From Blastomussa wellsi (Eukaryota > Cnidaria > Anthozoa > Scleractinia > Plerogyridae): a stretch of 64,000 bases of DNA. The DNA lies in assembly GCA_947652115.1 (NCBI GenBank), contig OX393571.1, forward strand, positions 15,345,794 through 15,409,793. The letters are read 5' to 3'. The position numbers and the translations under genes are program-made. The notes beneath the pieces were generated by a model. The model saw only the letters and a program-made list of their open reading frames with translations. It was not told where the DNA came from and searched no databases. Positions 48,301 through 60,900 of this stretch are shown piece after piece. Every line of letters begins with the position of its first letter. Positions within the stretch are counted from its first letter, which is position 1.

Positions 48301-51300
48301 TTAATTCTCAATGGGCTTTCCTACAAGGAATGGCAACCAGAATGGAACTTTTCTGCCACTCTTGTGTTTAGCAACTCGTCCATCAATCCTTTTCTGTATT
48401 GCTGGCGTCTTCGCGAACTTCGAACTGTAGTTGTAAAGACAGCAAGGCAGATATCATGTAAGAAAACTGGAGAAAACTAAAAATTTCCTCCTTAACTGAG
48501 AAGGAATTTAAGTACCACGAAACAATATTTTCGATTTCGATCCGCAATCAGTTACGCTAGCGGGACCTTTGACTAGCTCAATTACTGAAAACAGTACCTT
48601 TCGATGATTTGACCAAGCAGCGAAAACCTATTGATACTAATGGAAGGGGCAACTTAAAATTAATACTGAAAATGGTTTGCTTGAGAGTCAGAACACGCTA
48701 ATGTTGTCTGAGTCTCGAGGGGGTCGGCAATCCATTTTTAGACCTCGCAAACTTTGCTATTTTCCCGACTTTGCGAAACTATAACAATGCAGTTTTACAA
48801 GATATGCTTCATAATCTTGGCTATTTAACTCACTTTGAGGGGCGATTTTTGGCAATATCAACAGATTTTAGCTACATGGCCAACATCGAAAGGTAAAACA
48901 CTGTGGAAGGATCTATTGTAAATAAGCAAGAAAATAAAGGATACTCGCTGAGCCAAAATTGACGTGTTTGCTTCGGTGTCCCGAAGGTCTAGTCGTTATT
49001 AAATACAGACACTCTAAAGAGACTTCTGCCGGGATTAACGGCCAAGTGTTTTTTATTTTGTTTGTTATTATGCTTTTACGTTTTTCTTGCAGAGGTCCGT
49101 GTAAAATTTTAAGCGAAAAGTACATTAAAATGCCCTGCCTTTATAGTTCATCGTAGTTCAGTTGGATTATATTTATAGCCAGTTGTAAATGTTGCAGAAA
49201 CATTTCAAGTTAAGTACATGACATAATTCATATATGAGCTGCGGAGGTAGGTGAAAGTGAGAAATGATCGTCGCATTTCATTTCAATTTAAGGAAACGGA
49301 ATAAACAAGCCTGAAAATTCAGGGGAACCAACGGGATTCGAACCCGTGACCTCCGCGATACTGGTGCGATGATCATTTCTCACTTTCAGAAACGTTTCAA
49401 GTACTATTGAGAAACGGAAAGTCGCGACAATTTCTCAATATTTGATAAATTTACTTTGCGTGGCGATACAAGCTACGTTATTATCATGGTCTATACTCTC
49501 ATCGAACACAGCACTCGACCAACGAGCGTGCGAGAATTTAATTAGTTATTGTAGTTTATGAGAAGAATTATTAATTGTGGACAACTCACCTTTTCTCTTG
49601 TCGGGAAAGACCAGTTGATTCACAATGATGTTATGCGTATCTATTTCAGATTTCGCAAGTTCTTGTACTAATCTTTCTGTCTCGTAAAGCGACAAAAACT
49701 CTGCTATACACACGCAGACAAACGTTGTGTGTTCCTGAAAAGAAATAAAATAACGTTATTTTTGTTTTGAATAACGTTTAAAAACACATTCTTGCATAGG
49801 AGAGGAGTAGAACGAACGCATGAACAAACGACCGACCGACAGAATGCACGAACCAACGAACGCACCAACCAACCAACCAACCCAGCTATCCCAACCATTC
49901 CAACCAACCAACCCAACCAACGCAACCCAACCCAACCAACCTAACCATCCCAACCCAACCATCCCAACCAACCCAACCATCCCAACCCAACCCAACCCAA
50001 CCCAACCATCCCAACCAGCCAACCCAACCAACGCAACCCAACCATCCCAACCCAACCATCCCAACGTAACCATCCCAACCCAACCATCCCATCCAACCAA
50101 CCCAACCAACCTAACCATCCCAACCAAACTATCCCAACCCAACCCAACCATCCCAACCAGCCAACCCAACCCAACCATCCCAACCCAACCAACCCAACCA
50201 ACCCAACCCAACCAACCCAACCATCCCAACCATCCCAACCAACCCAACCCAACCATCCCAACCATCCCAACCAACCCAACCCAACCATCCCAACCCAACC
50301 AACCTAACCATCCCAACCCAACCCAACCCAACCCAACCCAACCCAACCAACCTAACCATCCCAACCAACCCAACCCAACCCAACCCAACCCAACCCAACC
50401 ATCCCAACCCAACCCAACCATCCCAACCCAACCATCCCAACCATCCCAACCAACCATCCCAACCCAACCCAACCCAACCATCCCAACCAACCCAACCCAA
50501 CCATCCCAACCCAACCAACCTAACCATCCCAACCCAACCCAACCATCCCAACCAACCCAACCCAACCATCCCAACCCAACCAACCTAACCATCCCAACCC
50601 AACCCAACCATCCCAACCCAACCATCCCAACCATCCCAACCAACCATCCCAACCATCCCAACCCAACCCAACCCAACCATCCCAACCAACCCAACCCAAC
50701 CATCCCAACCCAACCAACCTAACCATCCCAACCCAACCCAACCCAACCCAACCCAACCATCCCAACCATCCCAACCCAACCATCCCATCCCAACCAACCC
50801 AACCATCCCAACCATCCCAACCAACCCAACCCAACCATCCCAACCAACCCAACCCAACCATCCCAACCCAACCAACCTAACCATCCCAACCCAACCCAAC
50901 CCAACCCAACCCAACCATCCCAACCCAACCCAACCATCCCAACCCAACCCAACCCAACCCAACCATCCCAACCCAACCCAACCATCCCAACCCAACCCAA
51001 CCCAACCCTGTATGTTCATAAGGGAGTACCCCAGGGTGGGGGGGGGGGTTCATATGTTTGGGGGAGGGGGTGGGGGTGATACGTACCGGGTTCTTGAACT
51101 GTTCACTGACTTGTTTTATAACAGGTAAAGTGTCCTCTAACTTTTTGGTCATGTGATCTGCATTCATGTCCTGTATACCCAGCATTGCTCCAAACTAAAA
51201 CAGCCATGCAATAAAGAACACAAGAAAAAGTAGCCATGTCACGTTATTTTCGAGTCATATTTGGTGATGAGCCAAACTACTGTTAAAATACAGCAACAAC

Positions 51301-52800
51301 AATCTTTATTCATGCCCAGAAAAGTTTAACGATAAGGATAAATACATAGCAATAAGGAATGTTACAAGAAGGAAAGAGCACAGTCACTTAGAAATAGCTA
51401 AAGCTAATCGGGATAAGAAGATGGGCCAAGCGGAAAGAAATTGCAATTGAGATACTGAACATAGAAAATAGTAGTTTACTAATGAAGAAAAGCACCAAAG
51501 ATGTGATACCCAACCAAAAAGAAACAAGGATGGTTAAGGATGGAGAAGATTGAGATGGATGGATTGAGATGTGGTACTCCACATGTAACAGTTTGGTAAT
51601 CAGAATTAGTACCAGACAGAGAGACAAACTGCCTTCTGTTACTTAAGTGTGAAGTATGTTTAACTTTTCTTAATTTGGTAATAAAGCTTGTTGTTGGATT
51701 ACAAATGACAAGTTGGAAAAATTTAGGCTAAATGTTTTCTGCAAAAAAACTTTCTTAGTTCCAGTAAACAGTTCCTTACCAATGTCATTCTTTGGAAATA
51801 TGGCTTAGAAAGAATTTGATTTGGATAGCTTTTGCAAGCAACACAAACGGTGAACAATGAAGTTCCAGTAATAGATAGCCTCCTATATACATAGACAGTG
51901 TTTTGGCTCGTCATGCAATCTTTTTGGGGGAAGAAAGATTGTGAAGGAAGCTAGGTCATCTTTCAATTGGCAATTAATAAATTGCCTTCAGACCCAAGGA
52001 AACTCGAAAAAAAAATAGCTTACCAAGGGAGAAAAACACCAAAGAGGAAACAATAATGAACTGACAAGAAACAAGGATGGCTTTGAATGAGGAATATTGA
52101 GAACGATTGTAATTTACAAACTTGAAAAAATTAGGCTAAACGTTATAAGATGGGTCATCCGCGACAGAGCCCCTTTAACCAACACAGCAAATTTAAAAGC
52201 TGCATTTGATACCTGTGAAATGAATGGTCCTATACTGTTCTTAAGGGTCAAAATTTTCCCCAGAGACTTCTCAATAATTGATGGAAAAGCCAGTAGTCTG
52301 AGTGTGTGACCAGTTGGTGCTGTATCAAATACAACCACACTAAAATCCATTGTGTTAACCAGCCTAAAGTGGAAAGGAAAAACACAATTATTTGTCACTT
52401 CTACCAGGGGTTTCAAAACAAGGCGGCGGCTGCTGGAGTTCCACCGGCTACTTGACTAATTATGCCACCGGCTACTCTGGTCATAGCAATCAGCTTGTGA
52501 CCAAAAAGCTCACTTATAACAGACGCCTACTCTACCAGTTGATGACACCTACTTCAAAACATTTTGAAATCCCTGTTCTACTGCCACAGTCAAAGCTATA
52601 TTATTTGTGATCAATGTTGAAGGGGCTTAGTCACACTTTCTAATGTAACAAATTGTTTTCAAATCAAAGGTAACCTTGAAATAACAATATAATTTGGTGT
52701 TATCAACTGGGTTGATAATGTGAATTGGCCACCGTAAAGAGATTCGAGAGCTGACGTTTCAAGCTAATCAAGGAATTGTGGGTCGTGTGTGGTTTATATA

Positions 52801-52831
<31 letters not shown>

Positions 52832-54910
52832 TCCTTGAAATAATAGTTTTCCAAGGGAGAAAAACACCAAAGAGGAAACAATAAAAAAATAAACTGAGAA
52901 GAAACAAGGATGGCTTGGAATGAGGAAGATTGGTAAGGATTGTAATCGACAATGTTAGGCTAAACTTTTCAAGATGTACATCTGTGACAGAGCTCCTTTA
53001 ACTCTTTTGTTTCTAAAGTCAATCACCGTTTGTCGATGTTTAGAGGAGTGATCATTGAACCACTTGTGACATCATCAATTTACATGTCGGCAGATTTTTG
53101 TGTTTAGCAACCAATAGCAATAGACCAGTCTCATCCCTAGAGCCTGCTTTTCTTTTGTTCAGCACCAAGAACATGGACTCTGGCCAGCCCCAATTCCACA
53201 AGTCCTCATTTCGACTTCCGGCCATTCTCACATGAGTAGACTCAGAGCTTTCTCACTCAATCTGATTGGTTGAGAAACAATGTAAAGCATTATTCACATG
53301 CTCCAAAACTTGGGACTGGCCAGAGTCCATGCGTTGGATGAGATTGGAATAGGATACAGGTAGATCTTTCCACATGACTGTCCATATTGGGTATCGACTA
53401 CATTCTGACAAAGTTAATCAAAACAGAAAATTGGTGGTTAAATGGGCCAGTACACCTATCATTGATCAAGGTCTTATTTCCAGGCATTTTTGTGGAGAAA
53501 GGGTTAAAGTGCACCTAACCCCAAAATATTTTTTCGCTACAATAAACCTTTTGCACCAGTTCGAAACGCATTACACCTTTCGTTTCTCCTTTTTACCAAA
53601 TGCTGACTATTTATAGCATTAAAAAGTTACGAAAAACTGTACGTTATTTGGTTCACGACCGTGTCAGGAGGGGTGTGGGTCTATTCCTGGGCCGACGTCA
53701 CAAACTGATTTGAATTGTATCAAGTCTTTGTAAACATGCATGCAAATCAGTTTGTGATGTCAACCCAGGAATAGACCCACGCCCCTTCTGACTCGGTCAT
53801 GAACCAAATAACGTACAGTGTTTCGTAACTTTTAAATGCTATAAATAGTCTGCATTTAGTAAAAAGGAGAAACGAAAGGTGTAAAGCATTTCGAACTGGT
53901 GCAAAGGTTTATTGTAGCAAAAAAATATTTTGGGGTTAGGTGCACTTTAATGCACTGGTAGCCCAAGCATAATATTTGCATATAAATGGTCATTGGTTAC
54001 TGGTCATCGGTTAGCGCTTAGCGGTCAGCTGTCAGCGGTCATCGGTTAGCGGTCATCAGTTAGTGGTCATCGGTTAGCGGTCAGCGGTTAGTGGTCAGTG
54101 GTCTACATCCTGGGCTCACAGGTTCATATGGTTTATTCAGTCACACAGCAGTGTTCATCATGCAGCTTCATCAGCCATCTTGTGCTGGGCATTTCAGCTG
54201 TCTTCTCCCCCCTCCCTTCCCTATTTCCACTGCTTGGCAGTGTGACGAGTTGTGGGGATTCACCAGCCATGGGAGCGGTACTCGGTCTAGGGGCTGGCTG
54301 CCAGCAGTGGAAGCGCCTGTATGCCCCAGGCACCCAACCTCCACTTAGCGATGCAGTTGTTAACAAGCAATTTGGAGCTACTTTTACATGTTTTCACAAT
54401 TCCATGCATACCATGTAAAATAAGAATCAGAACGTACATGTAGTATAGCCCAGACGCTTCTAGCATTCAATATTCATGTTGAAATTAGCTTGAATGTCAC
54501 CCATAGTTTTGGCTCTCATTCTGACTTCGCATCTTTCTCCAAGTACACAAATGTTTTTCCAACAACTACTTGCTCATACCTCGCCATACTCAGAAACTAG
54601 CCACTTCTGGAAATCCAAAAGCTTTATGAAATTGCCGCCATAGGGCCTGTGATGCTCATGACAATAACAGAATACCGGTAGCCCAAAATAACCTAGACAC
54701 CAGTCAAATCGTCAAATGAAACTGATGAAATATTTTTTACTACACTTTACAGTGCTCCCACTACCAAAAATAACTTTCCCTCTCTGATGGGGTTTAATTT
54801 GTCGGAGTGAATCAAAGGGCTAACGCTCGAAACGTCAGCTCTTGAATCTCTTTACGGTGGCCAATTCACATTATCAACCCAGTTGATAAAACCAAATTAT
54901 ATTGTTATAC

Positions 54911-54955
<45 letters not shown>

Positions 54956-57900
54956 CTATTTAATTTGTCTGGTTTTGTTCCATGACACTTATTGAAAACT
55001 GCTCAAGACAATGATCTATACACTAAAAAACTCAAAACTTCTAGCTTTGTTTCTCTAAGCTGTACATTGTCAATTTCAAGTTGAAATTCTCTGCTACCTG
55101 TTTTTGGTTTTAACAGACGTAATGGCTAGTTGCACACGTCACACCAATGAATATTCTTTACATACCTCATGACCTCAGCGAAACTCATGGCTTCATCAAT
55201 TCCAGGAAAAGCTCCTAACAATTCCTTTACCATATTTTTACCCATGGACATTACATCTACAATGGAAATTATACAATGAATAACAACAAACTGAATTCCA
55301 GATTTTACCAGATAAGGGACAAATATCATTAAATAGCGACAAAAATGTAAAAGACTATCACCTTTAACTTAACTGCACCCTACCATTTTGGATTTGATGC
55401 TGTGAAATGGTTGTCGAGTAGCAAAAGATATAATGCAAATTATTGGAACCCAGCATACCAGCAAGACTCAGAAAACATTAGGCTAAGTGTGGTCTGAGAG
55501 AAATAAAGGTAATGCAAGCGAAATTTTTGGTGTTCAGGATCATCTGCATTCACTCTTGAAGGAATCTTCAAAAACGCCTGCCATTTGAAGGGTTGAGGAG
55601 GGAGGAGTTGGGAGGGGGGGGGTGGGGTGTTGCATGCTCAAATCATTTCAGGAAAGTGCAAGCCAGGGTAAACAAAAATTTATTGAAGGAGGTGGTTGTT
55701 GCTTAAACCAAAACAACCACAATTTTATTTTGTTTATAATTGTTAGAATTATTATACATAACGTAAAATTATATAAAATTATACACCTTTATTCAAAAAG
55801 TGATTTACCTGGCTCATCAAAAATGTCTTCTGGAAGATGAGAAAATCCAACATTAGGATCAATTTCCTACAAAAACAGAACAGGAATACGTATGCTGTAT
55901 TGTTAATGGACATGAAAGTCAAAATGGCATGAGGTTGTGGAATGAGCAACTTGTTTCACCTGCAGTACACCACTTCTTAAAATGACGTGGCTTCGACACC
56001 ACATTATGACTCAGGGTCTGAAATTGTGACCAGCTGGTCGCCAATAGCAACTAAAAATTAAGTATTTTTTACCAGAATTTCATAGCTAGTCACCAACAGG
56101 TGCAATCTTCGCATGTTATGTTCTGCACACAGCACAGTCTTTGATCTGCAGCTTCAAAGCTATTTTATTCAAATAACTCTATTGTGTCTATTGATGTAAA
56201 GAAAAAATGAGACACTTGGGACAAGCCTAATGCATGTAAATTGTAAAACATTAGCAAAGCATAGTGCTAAAAAGTACTTTTTATAATGAATTTGCACTTA
56301 CCATTGCAGAAAGATTGTGACAACCCTCCACTTTTGTAGGAATATTACTAAACTTTTGGTTAAATGCATCTGATATGTTGTGAGCAGGATCTGTGGAAAT
56401 TATCAGCACACTTTCCCGAGTTTTTGCAAGTTGGAGGGCAATGCTGCAACTAAACATAAAAGAAACCATTACTGCACTAATCATAAAATTCTACATGGAT
56501 AACAAAATTCTGACTTTGATTGGTTCTGTGCGCAGCTGTTTGTCACGTAGTTGGTACGCGATCTCACATGTACATGTATGTCCAATTACAGGTATCCAAA
56601 TTGGATAGTTATTGTCTCTTCACTGAAATGATTATAAAATATTCTGTAATTTATCTTAATAAACACAAAACAAAACACAGCACCGGTCCTGAGCAGGCAC
56701 CTCATTTATTGATGCAGGATACAGCGAGTGTTTATATGTACATCGTCATAAAGAAAAATACGACTAGGTCCAATTGTCTGTAATCATACATTCAAGTGAT
56801 TAAAAAAATTGGATGACCGCTAAGTAACACTCCGGCTGAGAGTGATAGCACATGGCGTAAAATGGAATTTGAGGCATTTCCTAAACAAATAATTTTCATT
56901 GGCTTATTTACCATGTTCTGATTGGTCCAAACTCTTTCTTTCCTGATTTTTCCACGATTTTGACAGATTCCAGCCCAGAAAACTATGACCATTGAAATAA
57001 TCTATCATGATCTATTGTTATGTTGAGTCGTAAAATAATAATTGTGTGTGTGTCCCAAGTTATCGACCATGAAAGCTTGGAGATTCAGATTACAGTGCAC
57101 GGTAGGCATCTTGTGAGCAAGAATTTGATTTTCTCTTGGTTATTGGATGTAGAGCGATCTATTTTTTGCGAATAGCATTCTGACTGTAAATATTGTATAT
57201 AATGATGATACACAAATTACTAAAGATACATAAATTACTAGAGATATTACTAGAGATGTGCCCGGGGTGTCAAATCAATCAAATCGATAATCGATGACAA
57301 TTGATATCAAACAATACCAATCAATATCAATTAATCGATTGTTATTGATAATCGATCACCAATCGATGATGAAGATTATCACTTGCTATAGATTTCCAAT
57401 AACAGTCGATACATTAATTGACATTGATTGGCTGAACTTTGTATGCATTAACCCCTTCAGTGCCAACCCATTTGTATTGCCCCGTGCCGAGGCAAAATGT
57501 GCATTAAAGAGGCAACATGGCAGAACCCGAAAAATCTTCAAAATTTTTGCATAGAACATAACCACAAGGAGACATGGCGTTAGAACTGCATCAAACATTT
57601 ACTAAGAACTATTTACGCTTGTTTACCTTTACATTTGATGACATAAAACAGAATTATTTTGAACATGGTACAGCTTTGGAAAGCTTGCTACAATTGCTAG
57701 CTCCTCTTTGTGTACAGTACTGCTTGAAGATAAGCGAACCACTCAATGTGTTCTCAACGCGTTTTTTTTCACGCGTTAGGCCTTTGTTATTCATTTTGTC
57801 ACCTATAACTTGCGTTGTTTGTGTGCTTTTGTTAGACGAATCAAAGGATGACTTTGATCCTAAATTGAAAACCATACGAATTTGCATAATTGTAAGTTTT

Positions 57901-60900
57901 AGCAAGGTCACGCTTTTGTTTACGTCCCCTTGCTTTTTGCCGGTGTCTGCTTACTGTTGTGACTGATAGAGAATCAAACAATATGTTCTGAGATAGGTAT
58001 CTGGAAAAAAATAAAACCACGCAACTAAACAATTTTTAACAAAAAACCCAGTCGAATTCATTCGCTCGCTGTTTGTTGAATTGAGAATCAAATAACACTC
58101 ATCGCTGGAATGTCTAGGCCGCGAAGCGCCTCTTTCTGCAACAAAATTTGCAACCAAGTTTTCTTCTCCACTTTCTGTCTACTGTTGTGAGTGAGAATCA
58201 AACATGTAATTATTCTGAGGAAGATAACCGGAACACATAAAACCAGGCTACTGAACAACTTTTAACAAAAGAACCCTGTCAAAAAACACTGATCGCCAGA
58301 ATGTCACCATTAACCAAAAGCAATGCAAAAGATTTTATTTATATTCACGGCTTTCAAATGAAATTTGAGTCACCGGTTTCATCATCAATACGTTGCCGAG
58401 CACGTGCTCAAACGAAATAAGAGTTGAGCGAATTCTTTGGCGCGTGACCTTGTTTTGCCGTGAACTATCACGCTTGCTGTTTTCAGTGACTTCTCGGACT
58501 GAATTATGAATGAACAGAAGAATGGCTGAGAAGTTGTTCGCAAAATTTCGCCAGTCAAATTACGGCTAGAATTTTACTGCCAACATAGCGACAAGCACCG
58601 CGATGTTTGACGAATTTCTAGACATGGCGCAACATGTAAACAGTAAAACACAAGATCAATTGATAAAAAATTATATCTTCGAAGGTGTTCGCAAATTTAG
58701 CCAGCCAAATTGTTCGACCAAAAAAAGTTCGCTCGACTTTTTAGTGTGCATTCTATTTTTGATAAAGAATCGACCCTGGGATAACGCTTGCTTACAAAGA
58801 AGCCACGGAAATGCAAAGGTAATTGTTAGCAAGAAGTTGGCTTTGTTTGGACCTCTTGTTATGCAAAATGCTTCTAAAGTGTGATCTACAAAATGAGCTA
58901 CACCAACGCGTTTGCGTTTGTGTGGGAACGCAAACGCAAACGCATTTCCTTCTCGTTGCCTTCGCGTTTCCTTCGTGTGGTTCACTTATCTCCGAGCGGT
59001 ACTGTATGTTTGCCATAACCTTTCCTCCAGTGAATGACTTGTCTACTCCAGAAGCACTCTACGCTATATCTTTTTCACATTCCGCATTAAAACTGGTCAT
59101 CTTTCTTGTGATATTCCTCGTCCATACAAATAAATTCCTCGGCCATGAGGAAGGAAACAAGATGGCGGACAGATTACACGCGGAATAAGTGGCTCTGGGG
59201 ACACATGATTCGATTGGCTGAAACCTAACAAGGGGAGTCCAATCACATAAGCCGTTTTAAAATCCCAAATCATTAGCACGTTTAAAACGGTAGATGTGAT
59301 TGGACTCCATTTGTTAGATTTCAGCCAATCGAATCATGTGTCCCCAGAGCCACTTCTTCCTTGTGCACAGGCTCAGCCAGCTAAGAGGGGAAAGTGGCTC
59401 TGGGGACAAGAATGGAAACTGAGAAGAATTGTTTTGGAGACTAATAACTAGTTACCAGGCTCCCAAAAGTTTTTATGGGGTCAGAAGTGCCGAGAGCTTT
59501 TGTTTTTTTTTTTTTTTTATAAATTCATTTTTATTAGACCACGCCAATTACAAATACACTATACCGTACAAAAAATTACAATTATCACTTACAATACACT
59601 TACACTACTTAAATACTACATTATGTTATGTTACTGCGCCTGCTACTAATCCGTTTTCACACTAAACTACTTACAATGATACTGCTTTCACAACCGATAG
59701 AGCTAATTACTTGCCAAAATTAAAAATGATTTCGTACATTAAATTGTAAAACAAAGAAAAAGAAAAGAGAGGAAAAACAAGAATGGAGAAACATAAACGC
59801 GTTTATCATCATTGGCTGGTATTGTCTAATTGTTCACATCAATTATTGTGTAATTATTGTATTTATTGTATCACCTGGTTGAAGTAAGAAAGTTTTAAAA
59901 ATATCCCACTTCTGAAGATGAATATTAAGTCTACCCCGCCTCTTAGCAATTAGATATTCAATCCATTCAAGGTATTTTAGTTTACCTATTAATTGAGGTA
60001 AGAGTGGTTTTGTTTTTCTAAGCCTACTTAAATAAATTACCTGCTTACCTACAATGAGAATGTGGTTAAGAAGGGTCCAATGTAATATTTCTGTGGTGTA
60101 ACCTAGCATGATTTCGATATCCTTTAACTCAGCAACTGCTATATTAAGTCCCTTCAACCAGGTGATAGTTTGCATCCAGAAGTCTTTGCTGTATTGACAA
60201 TGTAAAAACAGATGCTCTAGGGATTCTTCGAACTCTCCACAAAACGTGCATAATGAGGTATCCACTAACTTTATTTTATTTAACAATTTATTAGTATATA
60301 CAATACGATTGAGCAATTTGAATTGAAACATTCTTGTTCTTATGTCTAAGGTAACTTTGTGTGGAATTAAATAGATCTGATTCCAGTCAAGTTCGTGATC
60401 ATTAAATAATGAAGAATATTTTAATCTTGCAGTTGGATATACGCGTATCTCATCTACGAGAATCCAGTACATTTGTTTACTAGTAAGTTGTTCTAGGTTG
60501 ATGTCTTTACACTTGGCATGCAAAATGAACTGCGTTAAATCCAAATTCGAATTCGTAGTGGTTTGCTCTTGGCTTTTGTGTTCAGAGTGCCAGGGTTTCA
60601 ACTGTGGCCTTCATTTACTTGACATACTCAGGACATCATATACAGTGTAGGCACACAAAGTCAGAGCTCGACGTTGCGACCTGAGGGGTCGCCAATGCGA
60701 CTGGATTTGGTCCGCTGGTGACTAACTTTTCACGTGTGCTCGCCAGTGTGGCCACCATGATTTCAAGTTATTATTTTATTTATTTAGTTTTTCATTTCCT
60801 AAGATCCATGGCGAAATGAATGAATGTTAACTGTAAACCACGAGGAATGTAATTTCTTAACACTTTCACGTAAAATTCGTTTAAACCGCCTTAACTATAA

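Noticed and set aside
49756..51019. 315- and 300-codon frames in the CCCAA array as proteins
   Set aside because: Same cause: a stop-free 5-base unit (period 15) leaves frames open on both strands; it lies inside a GET3 intron.
57574..57966. 130-codon + strand frame in GET3 intron 1
   Set aside because: No recognised domain, and the flanks look like decayed repeats; not supported as a gene.
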